From an uncultured Roseburia sp. (lineage in GTDB: Bacteria; Bacillota; Clostridia; Lachnospirales; Lachnospiraceae), in contig CAJUNX010000004.1 in assembly GCA_910587865.1 (NCBI GenBank), forward strand, positions 9,066 through 73,065: DNA of 64,000 bases. The letters are read 5' to 3'. The notes under the pieces are model-generated. The model was not told the origin of the DNA and made no database searches. It saw nothing but the letters and a program-made list of their open reading frames with translations. Within the stretch, counting starts at the first letter, position 1. Each line of letters starts with the position of its first letter. The position numbers and the translations under genes were made by a program. Shown here one piece after another: positions 42,999-52,102 of the stretch.

Positions 42999-43913
42999 TC
43001 AGTAACGGATCCTCGGATCGATCAGACAGTACACGACATCGGCGAGCAGATTCGCCGCCATGGTAATCAGCGTGATAATCACCACGCACGCCTGTACCAC
43101 ACTCATATCGTGAGCGCCGATCGACTGAACCACCAGCTGCCCGAGTCCCGGCCAGGCAAAAACAGTCTCCGTGATCAGGGCTCCTCCGACCAGATTGGGG
43201 ATCTGAAGCGCCGTGATCGTCACGACCGGCACCAGCGCATTTTTAAAGGCGTGCTTAAACGTGACCTTCTGATTTGTAATCCCCTTGCTTCTCGCCGTGC
43301 GGATATAATCCTGCTGCATGATCTCAAGCATATTACTGCGCACCAGAGGCACGATCTGCGTCGCCGTATTGATCGTTAACGTGGCACAGGGCAGCACGAC
43401 ATGCGCCCAGGTGCCGCGCCCGGAGACCGGCAGGATCCTTAACGTCACACCGAAGAGCAGGATCAGCATGATACCGACCCAGAAGCTCGGCATGGACCGC
43501 CCGAGAGAGGACAGTCCGCTCACCGCGATATCAAAAACAGAATCCTTTGTGTGCGCGCTTAAGATTCCCAGCGGAATTGCGACAAGAACAGAACAGAGCA
43601 GTGAAATTCCGGCCAGCTGAATCGATGCCGGCATCTTCTCCAAGACAACACCCAGTGCGGGAACCCCGTAGCGGAAGCTCCGTCCGAAATCTCCGTGCAT
43701 CACATTTTTCAGAAAAATCCCGTACTGGATATACAGAGGCTCGTTTAAGCCCAGCGCCTCTCGCATCACCTCGCGGTCCTCCGCCGTTGCCTCCGGCGGA
43801 AGCAGCATGGAGGTCGGATCACCGGAAAGATTGACAAATAAAAATGTAATCACCGTGATAATCAGAAGCACCGGTATCATCTGCAGTATTCTCCGAAATA
43901 AATATTTCGCCAT
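42999..43913 (-). CDS. Peptide ABC transporter permease, OppB/DppB type
   Basis: A 304-residue permease beginning MAKYLFRRILQMIPVLL, the classic OppB/DppB N-terminus. The conserved GDPT and GLNEPLYIQYGIFLKNVMHGDFG follow the first segment, and the EAA loop is YIRTARSKGITNQKVTFKHAFKN. The start at 43913 has GGAG six bases upstream; a longer start at 43925 abuts an AGGA too closely. It follows the binding-protein gene by about 100 bp. Confidence 0.95.
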   Translation of the reverse strand: MAKYLFRRILQMIPVLLIITVITFLFVNLSGDPTSMLLPPEATAEDREVMREALGLNEPLYIQYGIFLKNVMHGDFGRSFRYGVPALGVVLEKMPASIQLAGISLLCSVLVAIPLGILSAHTKDSVFDIAVSGLSSLGRSMPSFWVGIMLILLFGVTLRILPVSGRGTWAHVVLPCATLTINTATQIVPLVRSNMLEIMQQDYIRTARSKGITNQKVTFKHAFKNALVPVVTITALQIPNLVGGALITETVFAWPGLGQLVVQSIGAHDMSVVQACVVIITLITMAANLLADVVYCLIDPRIRY

Positions 43914-44016
43914 ATCAGTCTCCATTCCTGTCCTGCTTTACCGCCCGGATGCTCTTTTGCACTGTGCCGGATTCCTCCTGGCACGTGCCGGATGCACCCG
44001 GGCGAAAACTTACTCT

Positions 44017-45657
44017 CTACGCTCTGCGGATCGTCAGCAGATTCCACACGTCATCCAGACGCGGAACCATCGTAATGCCTTCCTTCACGCCGTAGCTGTT
44101 GTCGATCTGGCAGATGATCGCATACGGAACGTCGTCCGCAATAATCTGCTGCAGCTCCTTAAACTGTGCTTCGCGCTCCTCCAGATTCATATTGGAGTCC
44201 GCCTCCTCAAACATCCGGTTGTATTCCTCGTTCGCGTAATTGCTCTCGCCTTCCGTATTCCTTCCGATATATCCGATCATACCGTAGGATGCGTCAAAGA
44301 ATCCGAGACCGAAGCAGGTCATAAAGCCGTCCTCTGCGCTGTGTGCAGTAAACACATTCGAATACGCACTCGACTCTAAAAGCTGCAGATCCACTTTGAT
44401 TCCCACCTGGGAGAGCATCGCCGTGATCGCCTGGCAGATCTCCGCATCCATCAGATAACGCCCGGTCGGAGCAATGATCTCCATCTCAAAACCGTCCGGG
44501 TATCCGGCGTCCGCCAGAAGCTCCTTCGCCTTCTCCGGATCATAATTACACTTGTCGACAAGATCCGTATTGCAGCCCGGGATTCCTTCCGGAATACGCG
44601 TTAACATGGGCCTTCCGGCGCCCTTTAAGATCTGATCCACAATCGCCCGGTCGTCGATCGCGTAATCGATCGCCTGACGGACCCGCAGATCCTGCGTCGG
44701 GCCGTTATCCACCTTTAACGCCAGCTGATAGATACGGGTAGACGGTCCGTTTATGATCGTGGTTCCTTCATTATTATTCACGCGATCCCACTCTGCCGGG
44801 ATCACCATATTGACAATGTCTACATTACCGGCAATCAGCTCGCCCACACGGGTGGAAGACTCCGGAATCACACGGAAGATAACCTCATCCCAGTCCGGAT
44901 TCTGCTCCCCGTAATAATCGTCGAACGGAACCAGCGTCACATGATCATCCTTGACATATTCCGTCAGCTTATACGGGCCGCTTCCGATCGGATTCGCGAC
45001 AAATCCGTCCAGTCCGACTTCCTCGATATAATCCTTCGGCAGGATCGACGCACCGCCCTTTGCCAAAAGATTCAGCATGATCGGATACGGCTCCTTGCTG
45101 ATGATCTGAACCGTATAGTCGTCAATCATCTTCGCTTCCTGCAGCGGGGTAAAGTTCGTGTAATCCGCTCCCGTCTCGTCGTTGATGACGCGGTTGATGG
45201 AGTATTCGACATCTGCGGCCGTCACCGGGGTCCCGTCGTGGAACACGGCGTCTTCCCGCAGCTTAAACTCCCAGGTCAGGTTGTCCTCCAGCAGCTCATA
45301 GCTGACGGCAAGATCATTCTCCAGTTCACCGGCATCATCCTGCCTGACAAGATTGCTGTATACGTTCTGCAGCACGGCCGTCGTGGAACCCGAATTTAAG
45401 ATCTGCGGATCCGTCGTGATGATGTCCGCATTGATGGCGATCATAAGCGTCCTGCTCTCCTCACCGCCCGCCGCGCCGGCGTCCTCACCGGCATCGCTGT
45501 CCGCAGACTCGTCCGGGGCCGCAGGAGCCTGTGTTCCCGGAGCCGGCGCCGGATCCTGTTTGTCCGGCTCTTTCGTATCGTTCCCGCATCCTGTCAGAAC
45601 CGATGCCAGCATTACGGCCGATAAGCCGAGCGCCAGATACTTTTTCATAACTTTCAT
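44017..45657 (-). CDS. Peptide-binding lipoprotein, OppA/DppA family
   Basis: A family 5 solute-binding lipoprotein of 546 residues: signal peptide to residue 23 with lipobox LTGC and Cys24, an acidic Ala/Pro/Gly linker, then the fold with WEFKLREDAVFHDGTPVTAADVEYS, the hallmark segment of OppA/DppA/NikA proteins. It delivers peptides (or, in some relatives, other ligands) to the permeases downstream. Ribosome site GGAGGAAAAC. The M20 peptidase immediately upstream supports peptides as substrate. Confidence 0.95.
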   Translation of the reverse strand: MKVMKKYLALGLSAVMLASVLTGCGNDTKEPDKQDPAPAPGTQAPAAPDESADSDAGEDAGAAGGEESRTLMIAINADIITTDPQILNSGSTTAVLQNVYSNLVRQDDAGELENDLAVSYELLEDNLTWEFKLREDAVFHDGTPVTAADVEYSINRVINDETGADYTNFTPLQEAKMIDDYTVQIISKEPYPIMLNLLAKGGASILPKDYIEEVGLDGFVANPIGSGPYKLTEYVKDDHVTLVPFDDYYGEQNPDWDEVIFRVIPESSTRVGELIAGNVDIVNMVIPAEWDRVNNNEGTTIINGPSTRIYQLALKVDNGPTQDLRVRQAIDYAIDDRAIVDQILKGAGRPMLTRIPEGIPGCNTDLVDKCNYDPEKAKELLADAGYPDGFEMEIIAPTGRYLMDAEICQAITAMLSQVGIKVDLQLLESSAYSNVFTAHSAEDGFMTCFGLGFFDASYGMIGYIGRNTEGESNYANEEYNRMFEEADSNMNLEEREAQFKELQQIIADDVPYAIICQIDNSYGVKEGITMVPRLDDVWNLLTIRRA

Positions 45658-45732
45658 ACCTGTTTTCCTCCTTTTTGCTTTGGTGTTCTATCACTCAACG
45701 GCGGAACCCGCCGGAAAGCTGCTGCGTGATTC

Positions 45733-47094
45733 CTATTCCTGTACGGCAAACTCGTGCATCATCGTCGCCGTAATCCGGATCATATCGATAAACGCATCCA
45801 CCGCCAGGTGCTCATTCGGCGCATGAATATTCGCGCTCTCGCTCGACGCCCCGAACATCGAGGCCGGGATATTCGTCTCCGCACAGAAGGCATACATCGG
45901 CGAGGTGCCGCCCGAGGTGCACTGCACGCACGGCTGCTCGTCAAACAGCTTTTCCATAGTCCGGATAACTGCTTTGCAGAACGGGGAATTCAAGTCGCTG
46001 CGGAATGCCTTACAGCCCGAATGACACATAATTTCGATATCTCCAAATCCGTGCGCATCCAAATGCGTTCTGAGCAGTTCTAAGATCCGGTCCGGATCCT
46101 GCCCCGGTACCAGTCTGAAATCGATCTTGCAGCTCGCGCGTCCCGGCAGCACCGTCTTGCTCCCGTCACCCTGATATCCGGCGGTAATGCCGCAGATATT
46201 GCAGGTCGGCTGATAGTAAAGCGCCGTCAGCAGCTCCTCCCCGTGCTTATCGTCGATAAACCGGTCGATTCCGAGGATCTTTTTCACCTCTCCCTCGTTG
46301 AAGACATCTGTCTTTAACATCTCCCGTTCCTGCTCTGATACCGGCTTTATGCCGTCGTAGAAGCCGTCGATCAGAATCCTTCCGTCGCGGTCCTTTAATG
46401 TATTTAACGCCTGCACAAGCCGCCATGCGGCGCTCGGCTCAATCGCCGCGTACATTGAATGCGCGTCCTTCTCGCTCACTTTTGAAAACAGTTCCACATA
46501 CAGCAGACCCTTGACCCCCATCGTGATCTCGGCCGGACCGCCCGGCTCGCGGTTCCCGCCCTCCCAGACATATCCGTCGCACGCGATAAGGTCCGGATGC
46601 TCCTTCGCAAACCCGGCAAGATGCGGGCTGCCGATCTCCTCCTCGCCCTCAAAGCAGAACTTTACATTGAGCGGCAGCTCTCCGTGCACCTTCTGCCAGG
46701 CGTCCACTGCGCACAGCCTCGTCACAAGGCCGTCTTTGTTGTCCGCCACGCCGCGGGCGTAGATCACCCCGTCCCGGATCTCGGCCGCAAACGGATCGGA
46801 GAGCCATTCATCGATCGGATCCACCGGCTGTACGTCATAGTGATCATAAAATCCAAACGTGCGGTCCGCTTCTCCTTTGATCTCCCCGTAGACAAACGGG
46901 CTGCCTCCCGTCTCAAACATCTGCGGGCCCGCCCCGAGCTTCTTTAACTCCTCCATCACCATATCCGCCATCTCGCGGATTCCCTCGCCTGTATTCGCCA
47001 GGCTGGGCTGCTGACAGAATCTGACGAGCAGGCTGATATATTCTTCCCTGTGCGCTTCAATATAATCCAGCACTTTCTGAAGTCTCTCCTCCAT
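45733..47094 (-). CDS. M20-family metallopeptidase (dipeptidase)
   Basis: A 453-residue zinc peptidase of the M20 family (carnosine dipeptidase-like branch). Metal ligands are in FYDHYDVQP (His, Asp), ARGVADNKDG (bridging Asp), FEGEEEIGS (catalytic Glu and ligand Glu) and the late SGGTSPM/NEHLAVDAF region (His); a dimerisation domain is inserted at about 200-320. It cleaves short peptides in the cytoplasm. First gene of the peptide-import operon, so imported peptides and their hydrolysis are co-controlled. GGAGGAGAG precedes the start. Confidence 0.93.
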   Translation of the reverse strand: MEERLQKVLDYIEAHREEYISLLVRFCQQPSLANTGEGIREMADMVMEELKKLGAGPQMFETGGSPFVYGEIKGEADRTFGFYDHYDVQPVDPIDEWLSDPFAAEIRDGVIYARGVADNKDGLVTRLCAVDAWQKVHGELPLNVKFCFEGEEEIGSPHLAGFAKEHPDLIACDGYVWEGGNREPGGPAEITMGVKGLLYVELFSKVSEKDAHSMYAAIEPSAAWRLVQALNTLKDRDGRILIDGFYDGIKPVSEQEREMLKTDVFNEGEVKKILGIDRFIDDKHGEELLTALYYQPTCNICGITAGYQGDGSKTVLPGRASCKIDFRLVPGQDPDRILELLRTHLDAHGFGDIEIMCHSGCKAFRSDLNSPFCKAVIRTMEKLFDEQPCVQCTSGGTSPMYAFCAETNIPASMFGASSESANIHAPNEHLAVDAFIDMIRITATMMHEFAVQE

Positions 47095-47175
47095 AACGTC
47101 TCTCCTCCATTCTTATCGTTTCATTTTGGATCATTTTATCACATTTTCTTTCATCTTTCAATCATTTTTTGAGGA

Positions 47176-47204
47176 AATATAACAAATATATGATGTATAT
47201 TGAA
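47176..47204 (-). promoter_or_regulatory. Candidate promoter of the peptidase/peptide-importer operon
   Basis: On the minus strand TTCAAT (47204-47199) and TATATT (47181-47176) are separated by 17 bases in a very AT-rich stretch, about 80 bp before the M20 gene. Confidence 0.45.
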
Positions 47205-47251
47205 ATGATTTGTTCATATTCTGATCGCAGAAATCCGAAGGACTTTCCTAT

Positions 47252-47297
47252 AAGATAAAAACCGCAGCGGAAGAATATCCGTCCTCTCCGCTGCGGT
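47252..47297 (-). terminator. Intrinsic terminator of the isomerase operon
   Basis: On the minus strand an 11-bp perfect stem (47297-47287 with 47271-47261, ACCGCAGCGGA and complement) is followed by TTTTTATCTTA. It ends the four-isomerase operon about 110 bp after its last stop. Confidence 0.9.
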
Positions 47298-47312
47298 CAC
47301 AACCGTTTTCTT

Positions 47313-47435
47313 TTCCGTTCTCCGTACAGGATCCGGGCCGTCAGCCCATCCGTGCAGGATCCGGGTTCGTCAGCCCACCCCGCTCTTCGTGCGGCATTCG
47401 GGCCGTCAGCCCATCCTGCTCTCCGCACGAATCTG
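47313..47435. repeat. Degenerate repeats copying the 3' end of the last isomerase gene
   Basis: The gene end TCAGCCCATCC at 47406 (TCA being its stop) recurs at 47341 and as TCAGCCCACCC at 47370, spacings 29 and 36, each followed by related CG-rich sequence. A further degraded unit lies at 47313-47340. As at the kinase, esterase and GH3 genes, the copies include the stop codon. Confidence 0.75.
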
Positions 47436-48266
47436 ATCCGTCACCTTCCGCAGGGCCGCGTCCGGATCCACATAATAATCCGCGCCCCACAGGGCCAGCG
47501 AAATCACTCCCTCGTACCGGCCGCCGTTTTCCCGAAACAGGTCTGTCAGGCCGGCTGTCCCGCCGTCCTCTTTGATCCCGTTTCCTTCCGCCCGCAGGTC
47601 ATCCGGTCCGGACACATGCATATGGCCGATCTGTCCGAAGGTCCGCCGGTAATCCCCGATGCTCTCTCCACGCCGGAGCGCAAGAGAAAGATCAAGTCCG
47701 GCCATTACGTTTGCCTCCCCGACCTCCCGGATCAGACGCTTCAGATGCGCCAAATCCCTGGTAAACAGAGTCACCGTCTCCTCCATCTCTTCCACAATCA
47801 GCGTTATGCCAAGGCGCGCCGCCTTCTCCGCCAGTATCCGGATCGATTCCGCCGCGCGCTCCCGGTTCTCTTCCCTCTGATCGTCCACGTACTCCCAGCC
47901 CGGCGCCAGTATCATCTTATCCGTCCCGAACGCCGCCGTATCCTCCAGATACATCTCCATCACACGCATACTGTTCCTTCTGATATATGCTTCCGGCGAC
48001 GCGATATTGACGGGATACTGCCGGCACTGCTCCGGATGAAAGACCGCCATCTTAAGTCCCCGTTCCGAGAGAAGACGCCGTATCTCACGGATCCTGGCCG
48101 CACGCTCCGACGGCGTGTAGTCATCCGCACAAAAATGCGGTGACGCTCCCCACAGCTCGATGCTGCAAAACCCGTTTGCAGCGATCGCATCCAGCCCGTA
48201 CTCCAGCGTATGGTGCAGGAAAGGAGCCGTCAGCACACAATAATTTTCCATATCTATCGTTTTCAT
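47406..48266 (-). CDS. Sugar-phosphate isomerase/epimerase-like TIM barrel (paralog 4)
   Basis: A 286-residue member of the xylose isomerase-like TIM-barrel superfamily (AP endonuclease 2-type fold). Candidate metal ligands are the Glu in LIVEEMEE, the Asp in MAGLDLSLAL, the His in GHMHVSG and a late acidic residue. The C-terminal strands differ most from the three upstream paralogs. Start at 48266 set by GGAGTGAAGGG; no signal peptide. It probably interconverts a ketose or keto-acid stereocentre; substrate unknown. Last gene of the isomerase operon. Confidence 0.85.
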   Translation of the reverse strand: MKTIDMENYCVLTAPFLHHTLEYGLDAIAANGFCSIELWGASPHFCADDYTPSERAARIREIRRLLSERGLKMAVFHPEQCRQYPVNIASPEAYIRRNSMRVMEMYLEDTAAFGTDKMILAPGWEYVDDQREENRERAAESIRILAEKAARLGITLIVEEMEETVTLFTRDLAHLKRLIREVGEANVMAGLDLSLALRRGESIGDYRRTFGQIGHMHVSGPDDLRAEGNGIKEDGGTAGLTDLFRENGGRYEGVISLALWGADYYVDPDAALRKVTDQIRAESRMG

Positions 48267-48302
48267 CCCTTCACTCCGTTTCTCCACGTCAGAGCGGTTT
48301 TC

Positions 48303-49151
48303 TCACACCAGCTCTCCTCCGTCAAAATGCGCCCGCAGCGTCCTGATATTATCCCGGTAATGCGGCTCCGGATCCAGCTGATACGCGCCGTTTGCCATCT
48401 CCATGGTGATGAATCCCCGGTAATGATGTCTGCGCATCGCATTCAGATGTTCATCCAGATCCTGAAAGCCGTCTCCCCACTTCATATGTCCATAAGGTTT
48501 CCCGTCATTGAGATGAATATGCGCCAGCTTATCTCCGAGCACCTCAAAATACTGTTCCAGCGTCTCTCCGTCGTATGCGACCGGAACCGTGTCCACACAG
48601 CATTTCAGATAATCGGAGTCGATATCCTGCACCATCCGGTACTGGTCATGCCGGTTTGTCGCCAGCGCCGATTCACGCTCGTTTAAATTCTCATACATCA
48701 GCACGACGCCGCACGTTTCCGCATGGCGCACCAAACGCTCCACCGAATCTCTCGCCCACCGGTATCCTTCCGAGAGCGGACGGTCACGATACGGACGGCC
48801 CGGACATAAAAGCATCTGCGGACAGGAAAGCTCCGCCGCCGCCTCGATAAACCGTTTATACTGCTCCACCGTTTTATTGCGGATCCCCTCCTCCGGCGCT
48901 GCGATATTCACCGCGTAGGTGTTCTCCTCCGGCATCAGTGAAATCACGCGAAATCCGCGGCTGTTTAACTTCTGTCTCATCGCCGGCACCGGATCTTCTG
49001 CGGAATCGTAAAAATGAAAATGCGGGCTGCAGCCGTAAAGCTCCAGCTGATGCACGCCAAGCCGGTCCATGGAATCCAGAAAATAGTCAAATGAAAACCG
49101 CATATATACCATATTCGTCGCAGCCAGCTGCGACATTAGTAGTTCTGACAT
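48303..49151 (-). CDS. Sugar-phosphate isomerase/epimerase-like TIM barrel (paralog 3)
   Basis: A 282-residue TIM-barrel isomerase/epimerase. Landmarks shared with the neighbours: the N-terminal FDYFLDSMDRLGVHQLELYGCSPHF, LMYENLNERESA (metal-binding Glu), CCVDTVPVAY (Asp), HIHLNDG (His) and TMEMANG (Glu), the standard divalent-metal site of the tagatose/psicose-3-epimerase-like group. WGDGFQDLDEHL and DPEPHYRDNIRTLR are further marks of this cluster. 36 bp upstream of paralog 4. Confidence 0.88.
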   Translation of the reverse strand: MSELLMSQLAATNMVYMRFSFDYFLDSMDRLGVHQLELYGCSPHFHFYDSAEDPVPAMRQKLNSRGFRVISLMPEENTYAVNIAAPEEGIRNKTVEQYKRFIEAAAELSCPQMLLCPGRPYRDRPLSEGYRWARDSVERLVRHAETCGVVLMYENLNERESALATNRHDQYRMVQDIDSDYLKCCVDTVPVAYDGETLEQYFEVLGDKLAHIHLNDGKPYGHMKWGDGFQDLDEHLNAMRRHHYRGFITMEMANGAYQLDPEPHYRDNIRTLRAHFDGGELV

Positions 49152-49196
49152 AATTCCCCCTTTTTCCGTACTGCTGTCCGAAACTTCCGCTCACCT

Positions 49197-50036
49197 TCAG
49201 TCCCCGAAATACATCCGCAGATTTCTCATGTTCCTCTGATCATGATAATACGGGTCCGCATAATAGCTGCGGTCCGTCAGCTCCTGGCTGAACAGTCCCT
49301 GATACCCGTTATCCAGCATGCACTTCACGTCCTCATACAGGCTGCGTTTCCCGTCGCCCCATACATAATGCCCGTACGGATCGCAGTCCTGGAAATGACT
49401 GTGAATGATATTTTCCGCGCCGAACGCATCAAACCAGTCCTGAATCGTCTCCCCTGCCACCGACATCGCGGTCAGGTCGATCATGGCCTTAAAAGCAGGA
49501 TGATTCACCTCCTCAAACAGATGCCTGATCTGATCCAGCCGGAATCCGATTCTCGTCTCCTCCGGCCGCAGCGATTCGCATGCAATCTGCATCCCGTATT
49601 CCGCCGCCACCTCCGCCAGTCTCTGATGCATCTCCACAGCCCGCTTAAAGCCTTCTTCTTCCGGCTCGTTCCAGTATCCCCAGCCGGAATTCGCTTCGAG
49701 AATCTTCGCCCCGAGCTCCGCGCCGAAGCGGATCCCGTTCGAGAAAAAGCGGAAGCATCTCTCCTTTAGCTCCGGCTCCTTCACGGCAAACTGATAGCCG
49801 TAAGCACAGTTCTCAGGCGTGAAAACAGTGCAGCTTAATCCGCGCTCCTCAAGTTTTCTGCGGATCGGCGCGGCGTCCTGATATCCCCGGTGATCCATCC
49901 AGAGCCCCTGATGCGCGCCGAGCAGCTCGACCTGCTTCACCCCGAGCGCCTGCTGGCAGTCCAGGAAATAATCGAGCGTATAATTATTATAGTGAATATT
50001 TAAAACGGAAATCCGTTCGATACCGGCCAGTCTCAT
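49197..50036 (-). CDS. Sugar-phosphate isomerase/epimerase-like TIM barrel (paralog 2)
   Basis: A 279-residue TIM-barrel isomerase/epimerase. Metal-site candidates: IACESLRPEE (Glu), AMIDLTAMSV (Asp), IIHSHFQDCDPYGHYVWGDG (His) and FSQELTD (Glu). The start overlaps the stop of paralog 1 by four bases (ATGA), so translation is coupled. The HFQDCDPYG segment aligns with HFPDGRPYG of paralog 1, showing common descent by duplication. Confidence 0.88.
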   Translation of the reverse strand: MRLAGIERISVLNIHYNNYTLDYFLDCQQALGVKQVELLGAHQGLWMDHRGYQDAAPIRRKLEERGLSCTVFTPENCAYGYQFAVKEPELKERCFRFFSNGIRFGAELGAKILEANSGWGYWNEPEEEGFKRAVEMHQRLAEVAAEYGMQIACESLRPEETRIGFRLDQIRHLFEEVNHPAFKAMIDLTAMSVAGETIQDWFDAFGAENIIHSHFQDCDPYGHYVWGDGKRSLYEDVKCMLDNGYQGLFSQELTDRSYYADPYYHDQRNMRNLRMYFGD

Positions 50037-50881
50037 ACGCGCTCCTCCTTCACAAAAAACGGCTCAAAGGCGGCGATATTCCTGCGGTCCGCCTCGCGCG
50101 GATCGGCAAAATATCTGCCGTCCGTGATCTCCTGCCCCAGATATCCCTCGTAGTGATATTCATTCATGAGCTGTATGTAATCCGCGAGCGGGTGCAGACC
50201 GTCGCCCCACACCAGATGACCGTATGGTCTTCCGTCCGGAAAATGCATATGGCGGATATCGCTGCCGAGTGTCTCAAACCATTCTTTTACGGTCTCTCCG
50301 GCAACCCCAACGGCCGTCAGATCAAGCGCCGCCTTCACATTCGGATGATCCACTGCGTCCAGCAGCCGCTTTAGCTGCGGAAGCGTAATGATCATGCGGG
50401 ACTCCTCCGGACGCACCGTCTCCACCGCAAGCGTCACGCCGTTCTCCTCCGCCACCGGCGCCAGCGCGCGAAGAACCTTCACCGCACGCTCAAACGTCCG
50501 CTCCGGATCCTCATTCCAGTCACCGCCGCAGCAGTTCGTCAGCATCACCTTCGCGCCGACCTCACCCGCTGCCTTTATCCCGTTGGTGTAATAGCCCATG
50601 GCATGCTTCTGCGCCACCTCATCGTGCGCGCAGATCAGATAATTGTACATCGCGCACTCCGGGGTGAATACCCCGATGCGGAGCCCGTGGCTCTCCACCT
50701 TTTTCTTAAGCTCCCCTGTATCCTGATAACCGTAGTCATCCAGAAGAAAATGAGGCACGCCGCACCACATCTCAATTGTCCTAAATCCGAGCTCTTCCTG
50801 ACATTTCAGGAAATAATCAAAGGAATGGTACATATAATGAATCCCCATTCCGGCCAGCTGCTCTCTTCGCAAACCAGGCAT
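50033..50881 (-). CDS. Sugar-phosphate isomerase/epimerase-like TIM barrel (paralog 1)
   Basis: A 282-residue TIM-barrel isomerase/epimerase, first gene of the operon. Metal-site candidates: LAVETVRPEE (Glu), AALDLTAVGV (Asp), HMHFPDGRPYGHLVWGDG (His) and LGQEITDG (Glu). It is closest to paralog 2. Start at 50881 (MPGLRREQ) has GGAGGGAAAG upstream; the 20-residue longer frame is unsupported. Divergent from the BtpA/SgcQ gene across a 395-bp regulatory region with repeated TTGCAA elements. Confidence 0.88.
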   Translation of the reverse strand: MPGLRREQLAGMGIHYMYHSFDYFLKCQEELGFRTIEMWCGVPHFLLDDYGYQDTGELKKKVESHGLRIGVFTPECAMYNYLICAHDEVAQKHAMGYYTNGIKAAGEVGAKVMLTNCCGGDWNEDPERTFERAVKVLRALAPVAEENGVTLAVETVRPEESRMIITLPQLKRLLDAVDHPNVKAALDLTAVGVAGETVKEWFETLGSDIRHMHFPDGRPYGHLVWGDGLHPLADYIQLMNEYHYEGYLGQEITDGRYFADPREADRRNIAAFEPFFVKEERV

Positions 50882-50963
50882 CGCTTTCCCTCCTTTTTTG
50901 TTATCCCGGTCCATTTCCCGTAAATCCCCGCCTGAACGCATTCCTTTCTGTATTCTGCACTTT

Positions 50964-51003
50964 TTTGAAACTTAATGATTTATCTTGCAAAATTATTCTA
51001 TCA
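50964..51003. promoter_or_regulatory. Operator-like element, copy 1 (isomerase side)
   Basis: TTTGAAAC, then GATTTATCTTGCAAAATTATTCTATC; the order and spacing of blocks match the second copy at 51226-51264 with few differences. It lies about 83 bp before the isomerase operon start. A candidate site of the DeoR-type regulator encoded at 53.7 kb. Confidence 0.6.
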
Positions 51004-51225
51004 CCTGCGTCATTTTCTTTCAAGTATTTTATAAAACATTTCATTATATGACATATTTCCGGATTAATTTTCCTGCACCAAACCGGATTCACTTGCTTTC
51101 CGGACGGATTAATGATATATTAATTCTATAACGAATCGCGGATTTCATTACAAAAAGCCATATGAACGCCGCTTTGACACTTTATCATAATAAAATGCAA
51201 ACTTCCTCTGATTTCTGCTGTTTTC

Positions 51226-51264
51226 TTTGAAACAATATGATATCTTGCAAAATATCATTTATCG
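51226..51264. promoter_or_regulatory. Operator-like element, copy 2 (BtpA/SgcQ side), with palindrome
   Basis: TTTGAAAC followed by GATATCTTGCAAAATATC (51239-51256), an 18-bp near-perfect palindrome centred on TTGCAA. It ends 20 bp before the BtpA/SgcQ start codon and so covers the likely transcription start. The same block arrangement is present at 50964-51003 in the same orientation, one element for each divergent operon. Confidence 0.65.
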
Positions 51265-51276
51265 GAGGATTTTATT

Positions 51277-52080
51277 ATGTGGACAGAAGAACTGTTCGGA
51301 GTCAGAAAACCAATTATTGCACTGCTTCATCTGCGTGCGCTTCCCGGTGATCCGCACTTTGGCGGCGATATGGACGAAGTGATCTGCCAGGCGAGAAAGG
51401 ATCTTATCGCGCTGCAGGACGGCGGCGTGGACGGTGTGCTCATCGCCAACGAGTTCAGCCTTCCCTACCAGCAGCAGGCGGAGCCCGTGACAGTCGCGTC
51501 CATGGGCTATATCGTCGGACAGTTAAAGGACGATATCCGCGTCCCGTTCGGCGTGAACATCGTGTTAAACGCCCTCGCGACCTTAGAGCTCGCGGCGGCC
51601 ACCGGCGCCTGCTTTATCCGCAGCGCGTTTACCGGCGCCTACATGGGGGAAAACGGCATCATGAATACCGATGTGGGACGGATTGCACGACGCAGAAAAG
51701 CGCTGGGCCTTGATGATCTTAAAATGCTCTACAAGGTAAATCCCGAGTCGGACGCTTACCTGGTGCCGCGTGATATTGCAACCGTCACAAAGTCGATCAT
51801 TTTTAACTGTCATCCGGACGGCCTTTGTGTCTCCGGCGCAAGCGCCGGATCCGAGACGGATACGGATATCCTGGAGCAGGTAAAGAATGCCGCGGGCAGT
51901 GTCCCCGTATTCTGCAACACCGGATTTAATGCCAGAACCGCTGCCGAAAAGCTTCGTTTCTGCGACGCCGCGTGCGTGGGAACCACATTTAAGTATGACG
52001 GAAAGTTTGAAAACAATGTGGATCCGGCGCGCGTCGTCGATCTGATGACAATCGTAAAAGATATCAGGGCCGGGCTGTAA
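51277..52080 (+). CDS. BtpA/SgcQ-family TIM-barrel protein
   Basis: A 267-residue protein of the BtpA/SgcQ family. The N-terminal IIALLHLRALPGDPHFGGD and DGVLIANEFSLPY, the central GVNIVLNALATLELAAATGACFIRSAFTGAYMGENG and the late VFCNTGFNARTAAEKL are characteristic. The name comes from a factor needed for photosystem I stability in cyanobacteria and from E. coli SgcQ of a cryptic sugar operon; no reaction is established to my knowledge. Its position before a sugar kinase and opposite four isomerases suggests an enzyme acting on the same sugar. TCGGAGG precedes the ATG. Confidence 0.88.
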   Translation: MWTEELFGVRKPIIALLHLRALPGDPHFGGDMDEVICQARKDLIALQDGGVDGVLIANEFSLPYQQQAEPVTVASMGYIVGQLKDDIRVPFGVNIVLNALATLELAAATGACFIRSAFTGAYMGENGIMNTDVGRIARRRKALGLDDLKMLYKVNPESDAYLVPRDIATVTKSIIFNCHPDGLCVSGASAGSETDTDILEQVKNAAGSVPVFCNTGFNARTAAEKLRFCDAACVGTTFKYDGKFENNVDPARVVDLMTIVKDIRAGL

Positions 52081-52102
52081 CCGGTCGGAAACGGAGGAAA
52101 CT

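Noticed and set aside
51174..51196. Promoter TTGACA with TAAAAT before the BtpA/SgcQ gene
   Set aside because: Spacer is only 11 bases, too short for a housekeeping promoter; the real promoter could not be placed.
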